Positions 1-11,678 of a stretch of 64,000 bases of DNA are shown piece after piece. The translations under genes were made by a program, and so were the position numbers. Positions within the stretch are counted from its first letter, which is position 1. Every line of letters begins with the position of its first letter. Under the pieces are notes generated by a model that saw only the letters and a program-made list of their open reading frames with translations, searched no databases and was not told where the DNA came from. Origin of the DNA: Deinococcus aetherius (GTDB lineage Bacteria; Deinococcota; Deinococci; Deinococcales; Deinococcaceae); contig NZ_AP026560.1 in assembly GCF_025997855.1 (NCBI RefSeq), positions 1,390,001-1,454,000 of the forward strand. Direction: 5' to 3'.

Positions 1-725
1 AGCCTGGGCAGCAGCGCGATGCGGTAGCCCCCCGGGATGTTGTACCCGTCGGTGATGGAGTCCCCGAGGGGCATCACGCGCCGGGTCACGGTGGGCGCGA
101 CCGTGGGGGCGGGGGCGGGAGCCGGGGCAGGGGCCGTGGTCGTCGGGGCGGAGACGGCCTGCGCGGGGTTCAGTTTCCACCGCTGGGCACAGGTGTTGTT
201 GTCGCCGTAGACCTGAATGGCGGCGCCGTCGGCGGTCGAGGCCCCGCGCACGTCCAGTCGCAGCCCGGGGGCGTGGCGGGGAGCGATCTCGTAGGCGCCG
301 TTCCCCACGTCCTCGAACCGCCACTGCTGGTTGGTGCCGCCCCAGGCGTCCCACTGGGCGACAGGACTCCCGGCGGAGGTGGCGGCGTTCGACACGTCGA
401 TGCCCTTGCCGCTGTGCCGGGCCAGGACTTTGTAGTAGCCGCCGTCGGTCGCCTGGAGGCTCCACTGCTGGCTGGCCGCGCCCGAGGGCGCCTGCTGGAC
501 GATGGCCGCCCCGTTCGTCACCGATCCCCCCTGCACGTCAAGGTTCTTGCCCGAGCACAGGTTCGAGATGGTGTAGGTCTGTCCGGCCGTCGGCAGCGCC
601 AGCGACTCGACCGCCGCCGTGGTGACGGGCGCGCGTGCGCTGCCGCAGGCCGTGAAAAGCGGCGGCAGACCGAGTGCGAGGGCGAGCCCGAGGGGGCGGA
701 GGTTGCGGAATTGATTTGACGTCAT
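1..725 (-). CDS. ricin-type lectin / SGNH hydrolase lipoprotein (3' end outside window)
   Basis: The gene reads leftward from ATG at 725 and runs off the window, so only about 241 residues are visible. The N-terminus is a hydrophobic signal ending in a lipobox-like FTAC, so it is probably a lipoprotein. A ricin B-type carbohydrate-binding domain follows (about residues 50-165), with three QxW-type motifs (QQWSL, QQWRF, QRWKL). After a Pro/Ala/Thr linker comes GDSITDG, the block-I motif with the catalytic Ser of SGNH/GDSL hydrolases. The likely role is a surface-anchored esterase or carbohydrate deacetylase targeted by its lectin domain; the substrate is unknown. The upstream 120 nt are AT-rich for this genome. 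A TATCCT box lies 11 nt before the ATG, and no Shine-Dalgarno is evident. Confidence 0.8.
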   Translation of the reverse strand, partial: MTSNQFRNLRPLGLALALGLPPLFTACGSARAPVTTAAVESLALPTAGQTYTISNLCSGKNLDVQGGSVTNGAAIVQQAPSGAASQQWSLQATDGGYYKVLARHSGKGIDVSNAATSAGSPVAQWDAWGGTNQQWRFEDVGNGAYEIAPRHAPGLRLDVRGASTADGAAIQVYGDNNTCAQRWKLNPAQAVSAPTTTAPAPAPAPAPTVAPTVTRRVMPLGDSITDGYNIPGGYRIALLPR

Positions 726-845
726 AAAACTTGAGGAGGATACAGACGACTCAGCCTTAATGAAATCGAAAACTTCACGTTCCTGATGTTTCGATCAGAA
801 AAGGGGACGCGCGGCCACCGACCCCACGGAAGCCAATCCCACCAG

Positions 846-1472
846 TCATTTCAGGTAGGGGGCGAAACGGGTGACGGTCACCGCGTCGGGGTTCGGCGTG
901 ACGCGCAGGAGACGGTTGCCACCGAAGACGAGCAGCAGGCGTCCGCCGGGCCCGGCCTGGAGGCCTCCCGTGCTCACCCGGTACGGACCCGCCAGCACGG
1001 CCTGGGACGTGCTCGCGTCGAAGGCCAGGGCGGCGGCGCTGAGCGGCGGGGTCTGGGACTGCACGGCGCCGAGCGCGCTCACGAAGCCCGTCTTCACGTG
1101 CAGGACGAGGCGGTCGGCCCTCAGGTCCCTGAGCCGAGCGTCCGTGTAGGTCACCCCGCCCGAGGCCGTCACCGTGCCGCTCCTCAGGTCGTAAGCCACG
1201 CTCTGAGCCCGTAGGGTGCCGCCCTGCCGGGTCGTGACCGTCGCCTCCCGGGCGGTCAGGCGCTCGCCGGGTTGCAGTTCCATCCGCCCGGCGCTCAGCC
1301 TCAGCCCCGTTCGGGCGTCGGTGGCGGTGCCCCCCTGAGGCAACTCGGTGGCACCCGTCTGGAGGTTGAGCTTCTGCGGCCCCCGGGGGGTCACGTTCAG
1401 CCCGCCGAACGTGACGGCCCCGCCCGCCCCGAGGGTCAGCGCGGCGAGCAGGGGAAGGAGAAAGCGCTTCAT
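846..1472 (-). CDS. LptA/OstA-like periplasmic protein
   Basis: About 208 residues. A signal peptide is followed by a beta-rich, low-complexity body with repeated 'G..T...G' strands, typical of the LptA/OstA/LptC beta-jellyroll fold (for example TASGGVTYTDA and LRADRLVLHVKTG). Such proteins form the lipid-carrying bridge between inner and outer membranes in Lpt systems. An in-frame GTG exists at 1481, but ATG at 1472 has a GGGTGGGG ribosome-site-like stretch at good spacing and begins MKRFLL, a better signal peptide. It is divergent from the amidase gene. An LptF/G-type permease is encoded at 36991-38136, so a partial Lpt-like pathway is plausible, although Deinococcus makes no classical LPS. 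The family call is moderate. Confidence 0.65.
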   Translation of the reverse strand: MKRFLLPLLAALTLGAGGAVTFGGLNVTPRGPQKLNLQTGATELPQGGTATDARTGLRLSAGRMELQPGERLTAREATVTTRQGGTLRAQSVAYDLRSGTVTASGGVTYTDARLRDLRADRLVLHVKTGFVSALGAVQSQTPPLSAAALAFDASTSQAVLAGPYRVSTGGLQAGPGGRLLLVFGGNRLLRVTPNPDAVTVTRFAPYLK

Positions 1473-1614
1473 GCGCCCCACCCTAGCGTCCGGCCCCTGA
1501 GCCCGGTGAGCGGGTCCGTCAGCCCCGCTTCAGCCCGGGAAGGAGCGAGGACCGCGCCCCGGCTCGTCCCTTCTCGTGCGCCCCCGGGGCGCGGCGGGGT
1601 ACACTCCCTGCGCT

Positions 1615-2727
1615 GTGAAGCGCCTTTTCCTTCTCCTGTCGCTCGCCCTGTCCTCGGCGGTCGCCGCGCCGCGCGTGGGCACCCACCCGGGCTACACGCG
1701 GTTGGTGTTCGACCTGCCCCGCCCCGCCTCCTCGGGCACCCCCTCCGCCAGCACCCGGGTCGCGGGCGGGCGGGTGACCGTGAAGCTCAGCGTGCCCCTC
1801 GCCGCCGCCCGGGGCCGCCTGAGCGCGCCCGGCGTGACCGGCTTTGCGGTCGCGGGCAAGACCGTCACGCTCACCCTCGCCCCCGGCCGGGGAAAGGCGA
1901 CGGCGACCGTCCTGCCTGCCAAAAGTGGACAGCCCCCCCGGCTGGTGATCGACGTGCCCACGGGGGCGGCGGCCCGCTCTTCCGCCCCGCCCGCCCGGTC
2001 CCCCGCCGCCGTCACGCGCCCGGCGGGCACGGCCCGTCCCCTCCGGCCCGTGGTCGTGCTCGACGCCGGGCACGGCGGCATCGACCAGGGGATGCGCAGC
2101 CGCTGGGTCACCGAGGCGGAGGTCACCCTCGACGTGGCCCGCCGGGTGCGCGACGAGTTGCGGCGGCACGGCGTCGAGGTCGTGATGAGCCGCGAGAGCA
2201 ACAAGCACCTCAGCGCGAACAAGGCCGATGACCTCAACCTGCGTTCACGCCTCGCCACCAACGCCAAGACCAGCGCCTTCGTGAGCATCCACGTGAACGC
2301 CTCCACCAACCCCGCCGGGCAGGGCATCGAGACGTACTACTTCGGCCAGCCGCTCGCGGGCCAGAACCGCAGCCTCGCGGTGCGGGAGAACGGCGGCGGC
2401 AGCCTCGGCCAGGAACTCACCCGCCGCGCCGCGAACAACGCCCAGAACCTCCTCGGCGACCTCCTGGCCCAGGCGAAGATGTCTTTTTCCCGCCAGCTTG
2501 CTCAGAAGGTCCAGTCCCGGCTGATCGCCGCCACGGGCGCCCAGAACCGGGGCGTGCAGACCGACGCCTTCTACGTCATCCGCAACCCCACCACCGCCGC
2601 CGTCCTCATCGAGATCGGCTTCGGCTCCAGCCCCGTCGAGGGCCCCCGCCTCGCCCAGCCCGCCTACCGCGACCGGGTGGCGACGGCGATTGCGCGGGCA
2701 ATTCTGGACTTCGTGCACGCGGAGTAG
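1615..2727 (+). CDS. N-acetylmuramoyl-L-alanine amidase (Amidase_3)
   Basis: About 370 residues. It cleaves the amide bond between muramic acid and the stem peptide during cell-wall remodelling, outside the cytoplasmic membrane. There is a signal peptide (MKRLFLLLSLALSSAVA) and an AMIN-like beta domain (about residues 20-110). A proline/alanine linker leads to the zinc amidase domain from about residue 145. Visible motifs are VLDAGHGG (zinc His), SIHVNAS (zinc His) and LIEIGF (catalytic Glu). GTG at 1615 is preferred over the in-frame GTG at 1576 because only it gives a clean signal peptide and because TACACT lies 9 nt upstream (1600-1605), fitting a leaderless start. Confidence 0.9.
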   Translation: MKRLFLLLSLALSSAVAAPRVGTHPGYTRLVFDLPRPASSGTPSASTRVAGGRVTVKLSVPLAAARGRLSAPGVTGFAVAGKTVTLTLAPGRGKATATVLPAKSGQPPRLVIDVPTGAAARSSAPPARSPAAVTRPAGTARPLRPVVVLDAGHGGIDQGMRSRWVTEAEVTLDVARRVRDELRRHGVEVVMSRESNKHLSANKADDLNLRSRLATNAKTSAFVSIHVNASTNPAGQGIETYYFGQPLAGQNRSLAVRENGGGSLGQELTRRAANNAQNLLGDLLAQAKMSFSRQLAQKVQSRLIAATGAQNRGVQTDAFYVIRNPTTAAVLIEIGFGSSPVEGPRLAQPAYRDRVATAIARAILDFVHAE

Positions 2728-2754
2728 GGAGTGGACTCCGGCATACATAAACTG

Positions 2755-3168
2755 ATGGGTTGCCTTCTGTTAAGTGCGATCCTGTTGGGGTGTAAAGACA
2801 GTCGGTTCAAGGAGACGCGTAACCTCACGCCAGGCTCGCCTGAGCAACGGCAGATGTAGGCGCGACTGAGCGAATATCAAGCGAAGAACGTCGAGTGCAT
2901 TCCTTTGCAGGGTCTTCCTTTTGAGGGCCGCCAGATCACGGAGTCGTGCTTCGGAGAAGTCTTTGCGCCGCAAACCAGGGCATTTTTCAACCAACCCATT
3001 CAGACGACCTCCAGGCTGAACGTGATTACTGTTGGCAACTCACCGAGAGGGACGGGCACTCGTCAGTGTCACAGGCCGGAAGGAGACGTTGTGTTGTGCC
3101 TGGAAACCCACCGGAGCGGCAGTCGGGTCCTTCAACCACAGCACTTGTTCGCTTTTGCTGTGAAGTGA
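2755..3168 (+). pseudogene. small lipoprotein gene interrupted by an in-frame amber stop
   Basis: Read from ATG 2755 (or GTG 2731), the frame gives a short lipoprotein signal with lipobox ILLGC and Cys at residue 13. After 34 codons TAG occurs at 2857-2859. The same frame then stays open for 102 further codons to TGA at 3168, with plausible composition and several Cys residues (ECIPL, ESCFG, RQCHR, VLCLE). With the TAG read as sense, it would be a 137-residue lipoprotein. Base composition is clearly less GC-rich than the neighbours. I do not recognise a family. The simplest reading is a recent nonsense mutation; a sequencing error is the main alternative. The remaining 2728-3252 interval holds nothing else I can support. 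Confidence 0.6.
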
Positions 3169-3252
3169 GTGCCTTGACTGCGCCCCGAACCCTCGATGCC
3201 GCTGTCAGGAGGCTGTCAGCTCTCTGCGAGGGTCTGAACTCGACTCTTCCCG

Positions 3253-3825
3253 CTACCGCCGCCCCTTCACCGTCCAGGCGTGCTCCTCCAGTCCCGCCGT
3301 CTGGTTCGCCGCGCGGGCCATCACGAACAGCAGGTCGGAGATGCGGTTGAGGTAGACGAGGACGTGGGGGTTGACCTCCTCGACCCCCGCGAGCCCAATC
3401 GCCACACGTTCGGCGCGCCGGGCGACCGTTCGGGCGACATGGAGGGCGGCGGCCGTGGCGGTTCCTCCCGGGTGGACGAAGCCCTTGAAGACGGGCGCGA
3501 CCTCCTGGTAGCGGTCGATCATCGCCTCCAGGAAGGCGGCGTCCTCGGCGTCCATGCGGCTGATCTTGCTCGCCGAGACGCTTCCCTGCCGGGTGGCGAG
3601 GTCGGCGCCCACGTCGAACAGCGCATTCTGGAGGTATTCGAGGTCAGCGTCGAGGGTGGCGTCGGGCTGCCCGCTCCCCATGTTGTGCGCCCGCGCCAGG
3701 CCCACCACGCTGTTCAGCTCGTCCACCGTGCCGTACGCCTCGACCCGGACGTGCGTCTTGCTCACCCGCTCGGGGCCGTAGAGCCCGGTGGAGCCGTCGT
3801 CGCCCGTCTTCGTATAGAGCTTCAT
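3253..3825 (-). CDS. cob(I)alamin adenosyltransferase, PduO-type
   Basis: About 190 residues, the usual size for a PduO-type ATP:corrinoid adenosyltransferase. It transfers the adenosyl group of ATP to cob(I)alamin to make coenzyme B12 in the cytoplasm. The N-terminal ATP-binding motif TKTGDDGSTGLYG is present, as is the C-terminal helix signature LNRISDLLFVMAR. The start is ATG at 3825 with TACCCT 7 nt upstream (3833-3838), so the mRNA is probably leaderless. That -10 box lies at the edge of a palindromic repeat that starts at the malQ stop codon. Confidence 0.92.
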   Translation of the reverse strand: MKLYTKTGDDGSTGLYGPERVSKTHVRVEAYGTVDELNSVVGLARAHNMGSGQPDATLDADLEYLQNALFDVGADLATRQGSVSASKISRMDAEDAAFLEAMIDRYQEVAPVFKGFVHPGGTATAAALHVARTVARRAERVAIGLAGVEEVNPHVLVYLNRISDLLFVMARAANQTAGLEEHAWTVKGRR

Positions 3826-3832
3826 GGAAGAC

Positions 3833-3925
3833 AGGGTAGTGGGTCGCGGGGCGTGGGAAGTGGGAAAAAGGGAAGCGGGAGCCAAAGCTTTCGCCCTCGC
3901 TCCCACTCCTCGCAACACTCCTCTA
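3833..3925. repeat. stop-anchored palindromic repeat, family A (copy A5)
   Basis: A degenerate copy of the GTGGGAAGTGG family between malQ and the adenosyltransferase. On the minus strand it begins at the malQ TAG stop. It contains GGGAGC...GCTCCC followed by a T-rich run (probable malQ terminator) and ends CCCACTACCCT. The last six bases form the apparent -10 box of the next gene. The same 11-bp end occurs in copy A2. Confidence 0.5.
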
Positions 3926-5428
3926 CGCCCGCCCCGTCGCCTCCGTCAGCTCGCGGAGCCGCTGGGCCAGTTCATGCGTCAGGTCTCCCTCCCGGTAACG
4001 CCAGGTCCAGTTCTGGGGGCCCGTCGAACCCGGGAGGTTCATCCTGTCCTCGCTCCCCAGGTTGAGGAGGTCTTGCAGCGGCACGACGGCGAGGTTGGCG
4101 CGGCTCTCGAAGGCCATGCGGACGAGTTGCCAGGCGAACGTCTCCTCGGTGGGGTCGCTGTGAGAGTACACGCGGAAGTTGTGCCGCTCGCTCTCGGCGG
4201 CGCTCCGCCACCACCCGCGTGAGGTGTCGTTGTCGTGGGTGCCGCTGTAGACGACCTGATTCTCCCGCAGGTTCCCCGGCAGGAAGGCGTTCACGCTGAA
4301 GTCGCCGCCCCCGAAGGCGAATTGCAGCACCGCCATCCCCGGCAGCCCGAAGTCGTCGCGCAGCCGCTCCACGTCGGGGGTGATCACGCCCAGGTCCTCG
4401 GCGATGATGGGCACGTCACCCAGCGCCTCCTTCACGGCGGCGAGCATCTCGTAGCCCAGCGCGGGCACCCAGCGCCCGTGGATCGCCGTCTCGGCGGGGA
4501 AGGGAATCTCCCAGTACCCGGCGAAGCCCCGGAAGTGGTCCACCCGGATCAGGTCGTAGAGCCTCAAGCTGCCCCGGAACCGCTCGATCCACCACCGGAA
4601 CCCGTCTTGCCGCATCACGTCCCAGCGGTAGAGCGGATTGCCCCAGAGCTGCCCCGTCTCGCTGAAGTAATCCGGTGGCACGCCCGCCACCACGGTCGGC
4701 TGCCCCCGGTCGTCGAAGAAGAACCCCTCCCGGTTCGCCCAGGCGTCGCTCGAATCCATCGCCACGAAGATCGGGATGTCCCCGATGATGCCGACCCCGC
4801 GCTCCCGTGCGTACTCCCGCAGGGCCCTCCACTGCCGGAAGAACAGGAACTGGATGAACTTCACCCGCTCGATGGCGGGGGCGAGTTCCCGGCGGGCGGT
4901 GGCCATTGCCCCCGGCTCACGGTCGCGCGTGTCGGGCTCCCAGGCGTTCCACGGCAGACCGCCGTGCGCGTCCTTGAGCGCCATGAACAGAGCGTAGTCG
5001 TCGAGCCACGCGGCTTCCTCCTGCCCAAAGGTCTCGAAGTCGGCCTTGAGGTTCGGCGCCCCGCCCGAGGCGTAATGCGCGTAGGCCCGCTCCAGCATCT
5101 GATTGCGCCACACGTATTGCAAACCGAAGTCCACCCGATTCTCGTCGAAGCCCGGCAGCTCCGTGAAGTCGCTCGCTTGGAGCAAGCCCTCCTCTCGCAG
5201 GGTGGTGAGGTCGATCAGGTACGGGTTCCCGGCGAAGGCGCTGAAGGCCTGGTAGGGGCTGTCCCCGTACCCGGTCGGCCCGAGCGGCATGACCTGCCAG
5301 TAGTGCTGCCGCGCCCCCGCCAGCCAGTCCACGAACTTCCGGGCGTGGGCGCCGAGTTCCCCGATGCCGTAGGGGCCGGGCAGGCTGGTGGGATGGAGCA
5401 GCACGCCGCTGGAGCGTTTGATCGTCAT
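3923..5428 (-). CDS. malQ: 4-alpha-glucanotransferase (amylomaltase)
   Basis: About 501 residues, full length for GH77. The enzyme disproportionates maltodextrins in the cytoplasm and would feed the glucan phosphorylase encoded at 13984. The N-terminus has the GH77 pattern SSGVLLHPTSLPGPYGIGELG. Catalytic regions are visible: IRVDHFRGF (nucleophile Asp), IAEDLGVI (acid/base Glu) and SGTHDNDT (stabilising Asp). ATG 5428 is chosen because GGAGGA lies 6 nt upstream and the conserved N-terminus starts there. The more upstream in-frame start adds unconserved sequence. Confidence 0.95.
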   Translation of the reverse strand: MTIKRSSGVLLHPTSLPGPYGIGELGAHARKFVDWLAGARQHYWQVMPLGPTGYGDSPYQAFSAFAGNPYLIDLTTLREEGLLQASDFTELPGFDENRVDFGLQYVWRNQMLERAYAHYASGGAPNLKADFETFGQEEAAWLDDYALFMALKDAHGGLPWNAWEPDTRDREPGAMATARRELAPAIERVKFIQFLFFRQWRALREYARERGVGIIGDIPIFVAMDSSDAWANREGFFFDDRGQPTVVAGVPPDYFSETGQLWGNPLYRWDVMRQDGFRWWIERFRGSLRLYDLIRVDHFRGFAGYWEIPFPAETAIHGRWVPALGYEMLAAVKEALGDVPIIAEDLGVITPDVERLRDDFGLPGMAVLQFAFGGGDFSVNAFLPGNLRENQVVYSGTHDNDTSRGWWRSAAESERHNFRVYSHSDPTEETFAWQLVRMAFESRANLAVVPLQDLLNLGSEDRMNLPGSTGPQNWTWRYREGDLTHELAQRLRELTEATGRA

Positions 5429-5560
5429 GAGAAGTCCTCCGTTGGGTGAGAGCGGGGGATAGAGTGGAAGTGATTCCAGAAAGCCGCTGTATTGTATCCG
5501 TTCCCACCGGGCGGGCAGGACCATTTCCGGCGGGCCGGGGCTTTCTGAAACAAGAGGAAA

Positions 5561-5593
5561 GACGGGAGGACGGGCCGTTCCCGGGTCCCGTCC
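5561..5593 (-). terminator. possible terminator downstream of greA
   Basis: On the minus strand, GGACGGG (5587-5593 complement) pairs with CCCGTCC (5568-5574 complement). It is followed by a pyrimidine-rich TCTTTCCTC stretch. It lies about 20 nt after the greA stop codon. The uridine tract is weak. Confidence 0.4.
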
Positions 5594-5609
5594 CCCGCAC
5601 CTCTCCGGG

Positions 5610-6082
<473 letters not shown>

Positions 6083-6115
6083 GGCGGCCCAGTATAGGGC
6101 AGGGGGGAGGGGCAC

Positions 6116-6313
6116 TCATGCTCCCGTTCGCCACCCACCTCCCCGGGCCACGAGGATCAGGCCCGCGATGAGGCACACCACGGCGAGGCCCAGCAGAAAG
6201 CCCGCCGCCGCGTCAGCCTTCCAGAAGGTGCCGAGGACCAGGGAGAGAACCAGGGTGAGAAGCCCGGCGGTCAGGAGGAGGACGGCGCGCCGTTGGGCGT
6301 TCGCGGGTGTCAT
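6116..6313 (-). CDS. small two-helix membrane protein, unknown
   Basis: 65 residues with two predicted membrane helices separated by a short polar loop (WKADAAAG). I do not recognise a family. Its reality is supported by TATCCT 5 nt before the ATG (6319-6324), the same leaderless arrangement used by many neighbours, and by the absence of overlap with greA or pilT. Confidence 0.65.
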   Translation of the reverse strand: MTPANAQRRAVLLLTAGLLTLVLSLVLGTFWKADAAAGFLLGLAVVCLIAGLILVARGGGWRTGA

Positions 6314-6346
6314 GGCCGAGGATACCCCGCGCCCGGACCCCGCCGT

Positions 6347-7419
<1,073 letters not shown>

Positions 7420-7423
<4 letters not shown>

Positions 7424-8300
7424 GCGCCCTCCCCGCCCGGCCGGGAGGCGTCCGGCCAGAGGGGCAGGTTGTCGATGAGCCTCACGCCGAACATCCGGGC
7501 GGCCACCAGAACGCGGGTCATGGGATCATTCTCCACACGCTCTCTTTCCGCCATGTCACCGTCCACGACCGCCAGGTAGTCGAGCGTCACCTCGGGTTCC
7601 CGGGCGAGCACGTCCAGCCCCGCCTGCCGCAGCCGGGCCGTGTCGCGCTCCCCGCCCGCCGCCGCCGCCTGCACCGCCCGCAGCGCCCGCGAGAGGACAG
7701 TGGCCCGCTCCCGCTGCCCCGGCGTCAGGTAGCTGTTGCGGCTGCTCAGCGCCAGCCCCGACTCTTCACGCACGGTGGGCACGCCGACGATCTCCACGGG
7801 GACGTTCAGGTCCCGGACCATCCGCCGGACGACCGCGAGTTGCTGCCAGTCCTTCTCCCCGAAATACGCCCGATTCGGCCCCACGAGGCCCAGCAGCTTG
7901 AGGACCACGGTCGCCACTCCGTCGAAGTGCCCGGGCCGCGACGCCCCCTCCAGCGGCCCGGACACGCCGCTCACCGAGACGGTCGTGGCGTAGCCCGGTG
8001 GGTACATCACCTCCACGCCCGGGTGGAAGAGCACGTCCGCCCCCGCCGCGCCCGCCACCCGCAGGTCGCGCTTCAGGTCGCGCGGGTAGCGGCTCAGGTC
8101 CTCGCGGGGCCTGAACTGCCGGGGATTGACGAAGACGCTCACGACGACCGTGTCGTTCTGGGCCCGCGCCCGCTCGATCAACCGGGCGTGCCCCTCGTGC
8201 AGGTAGCCCATCGTGGGAACGAGGCCGACCGTGCCCGTGTTCGCCAGGGCGGCGCGCAGTTCCCCAGGAGTGGTGACGAGGCTGAGCGTCCGGCGGGAGG

Positions 8301-8304
<4 letters not shown>
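7420..8304 (-). CDS. panC: pantothenate synthetase
   Basis: 294 residues. It joins pantoate and beta-alanine using ATP, the last step of vitamin B5 synthesis. The nucleotidyltransferase motifs are PTMGYLHEGH near the N-terminus and ALSSRNSYL in place of the usual AMSSRN. FGEKDWQQL and RPGHFDGVATVV are also typical. The start is TTG 8304, overlapping the upstream stop as TTGA, which fits the usual length. The stop overlaps the pilT start. The grouping with pilT and a holin-like gene has no obvious metabolic logic. Confidence 0.93.
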
Positions 8305-8669
<365 letters not shown>

Positions 8670-8754
8670 AGGGAGAGGATAGGGGTTGAGGGACGCAGAA
8701 GGCGGGGGTGTCAGAGATGAGGTGCAGGGGTTTCCCCTCGCTACAGTGAACCCT

Positions 8755-9696
8755 GTGGCCGCCCCCATTCAATCTCCTCTGACTCCAGCCCAGGTGCGTG
8801 TTCTGGCTGAACGTCATGGTGTGGCTTTCGCGCCGCCCGTTTCTTCGCCCCTGTCTGGAGGTGCCAGCACGGTCTACCTCTTGAACCCCGAAGTCGTGCT
8901 GCGTGTTCCCCGCGCCGATCTGGAACACAGCGCGAGCTTTGAGCGGGAACGGCTTGTCATCTCCCTGGCACGGCAGGCGGGCGTGCGGACCCCGGCGCTG
9001 TTGGCTTTCGGCACGCTGCCCTGGGCACCCGGCAAGCCATATATGCTGCTCGAACGCGTTCATGGGGTCAATCTTGGGCAGCTTGGGCGGCCCCCGGGAG
9101 AACTCCCCGACACCTACCGTGAATTGGGACGAGACCTGGCGCGCTGGCACCTCCGCGCGGCACACGAGCATGATGGGCTGGCGCTGCTGCCGCGCGACGA
9201 GCATCCTGACCCCCGCGTGGGATTGGAAGCCCTGGCTGAGGAGGGCTACCTGCCGTCCGAGATGGCCGAGTGGCTGGGCGCGTGGCTGGACCGCCTGGCA
9301 CCGCAGACAGCCCAGCCCCTCGTGTGGCGGGTCGTTCATGGAGACGCCCGACCGACCAATGTGCTCGTGAGTGAGCGTTCAGGGCTGTACCGCGCCCTCC
9401 TGGACTGGGGAGATGCGGCATGGGCCGACCCGGCCTCAGAGTTCGCGTTGTTGCCGCTCCGGGCCGTCCCCTTCGCCCTGGAGGGCTACCGGGAACTCCG
9501 TCCGGGGGTGGAAGCGGAGGTGAGTGAGGTGCGCGTCCTCTGGTACCACCTCGGGTGGGCTGTACACGCCCTGCGGCGTGAGCGTTCAACCGAACGCACC
9601 TGGAGCGCCCCGCCCGTGGGCCGACTGCTGGAACTCCTGCGCTTTTTCGTCGGGGACGTGCCTCCGGCGTGGCGTACTCTGCGGCCACCCCTCTGA
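8755..9696 (+). CDS. aminoglycoside phosphotransferase-family kinase
   Basis: 313 residues with a protein-kinase-like fold of the APH/choline kinase type. The catalytic loop VVHGDARPTNVLV (HxDxxxxN) and the metal-binding LLDWGDAAWADP are both intact. An N-terminal VVLRVPR fits the ATP-binding lysine region. The substrate cannot be told from sequence: aminoglycoside, another antibiotic or a small metabolite are all possible. GTG 8755 is chosen because TACAGT lies 7 nt upstream (8742-8747). Codon use is slightly less GC-rich than in neighbouring housekeeping genes. Confidence 0.8.
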   Translation: MAAPIQSPLTPAQVRVLAERHGVAFAPPVSSPLSGGASTVYLLNPEVVLRVPRADLEHSASFERERLVISLARQAGVRTPALLAFGTLPWAPGKPYMLLERVHGVNLGQLGRPPGELPDTYRELGRDLARWHLRAAHEHDGLALLPRDEHPDPRVGLEALAEEGYLPSEMAEWLGAWLDRLAPQTAQPLVWRVVHGDARPTNVLVSERSGLYRALLDWGDAAWADPASEFALLPLRAVPFALEGYRELRPGVEAEVSEVRVLWYHLGWAVHALRRERSTERTWSAPPVGRLLELLRFFVGDVPPAWRTLRPPL

Positions 9697-9729
9697 GGGC
9701 GTTTCGGGATCAAGCATCCATTCCCGCCC

Positions 9730-11050
<1,321 letters not shown>

Positions 11051-11078
11051 GCACCCGGCACGGGCCTATCCTCGGGCC

Positions 11079-11678
11079 ATGCTGGAACAGGTCTGGGCGA
11101 CCATCAACGAGGGGCGGAACGGGGAGGCGCGGGCCCTGCTGGAGACTGACCCCGCGCTGCTCGCTTCCGACGACGGGCAGCACACTCTCGGGTACATCCT
11201 CGCTCACGAGGGCCTGCTGGGCGAGGCGCGGGCGGTGTACGCGAGGTTGCGCCATGCTTACGCGGGTCAGCCGAAAGAGCACATTTTCGTCCATCAGCAG
11301 GGCATGGTGGAGCGGCTGGCCGGGGATCACCAGAGGGCCCTCCAGCTCTTCATGGAGGAGCGCGCCTTGATCGACGTTCTCCCCGGCGACCGCGCCTTCG
11401 AGCGGGCCGTGAACGGCTACGAGGTCGGCGTAAACCGACTCGCGCTCGGGGAAATCGAGGCCGCGCGCTCAGCCCTCTGCGCCGCGCTGAACGACGCCCG
11501 GACCGCCGACGACCTCGTGACGACGGCCTGCGTCCACCGAGCCCTGGGCGACTTCGCGGCGCAGACGGGTGATCCTGCCACCGCCCGGAGCGAGTACGAC
11601 CTCGCCCACGCCGCCTTCGAGTCGGCTGGAGCCGACCGCGCCGCACACGAGGTTCAGGCCCGCCGCGCCGCTCTTTAG
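11079..11678 (+). CDS. TPR-like helical repeat protein, unknown
   Basis: 199 residues, alpha-helical throughout. The spacing of small and aromatic residues is reminiscent of tetratricopeptide repeats (LGYILAHEGLLGEARAVY, HRALGDFAAQTGDPATARSEY). There is no signal peptide or catalytic motif. It may be a cytoplasmic scaffold. TATCCT (11067-11072) lies 6 nt before the ATG, so a leaderless mRNA is likely. Its last four bases overlap the convergent lipoprotein gene. Confidence 0.75.
   Translation: MLEQVWATINEGRNGEARALLETDPALLASDDGQHTLGYILAHEGLLGEARAVYARLRHAYAGQPKEHIFVHQQGMVERLAGDHQRALQLFMEERALIDVLPGDRAFERAVNGYEVGVNRLALGEIEAARSALCAALNDARTADDLVTTACVHRALGDFAAQTGDPATARSEYDLAHAAFESAGADRAAHEVQARRAAL

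Noticed and set aside
2770..2994. Minus-strand open frame of 74 codons in the region after the amidase gene
   Set aside because: It is antisense to the amber-interrupted lipoprotein, has no promoter box or ribosome site and no recognisable product.
3825..3918. Longer start for the cobalamin adenosyltransferase (adds 31 residues)
   Set aside because: The extension lies within the palindromic repeat, is not conserved in type, and the ATG at 3825 has a well-placed -10 box and the conserved N-terminus.
4235..5449. Long open frame antisense to malQ (404 codons), and similar long frames antisense to most genes
   Set aside because: At this GC content stop codons are rare on all frames; the translations are Arg/Gly/Pro/His-rich, lack family motifs and overlap clear genes completely.
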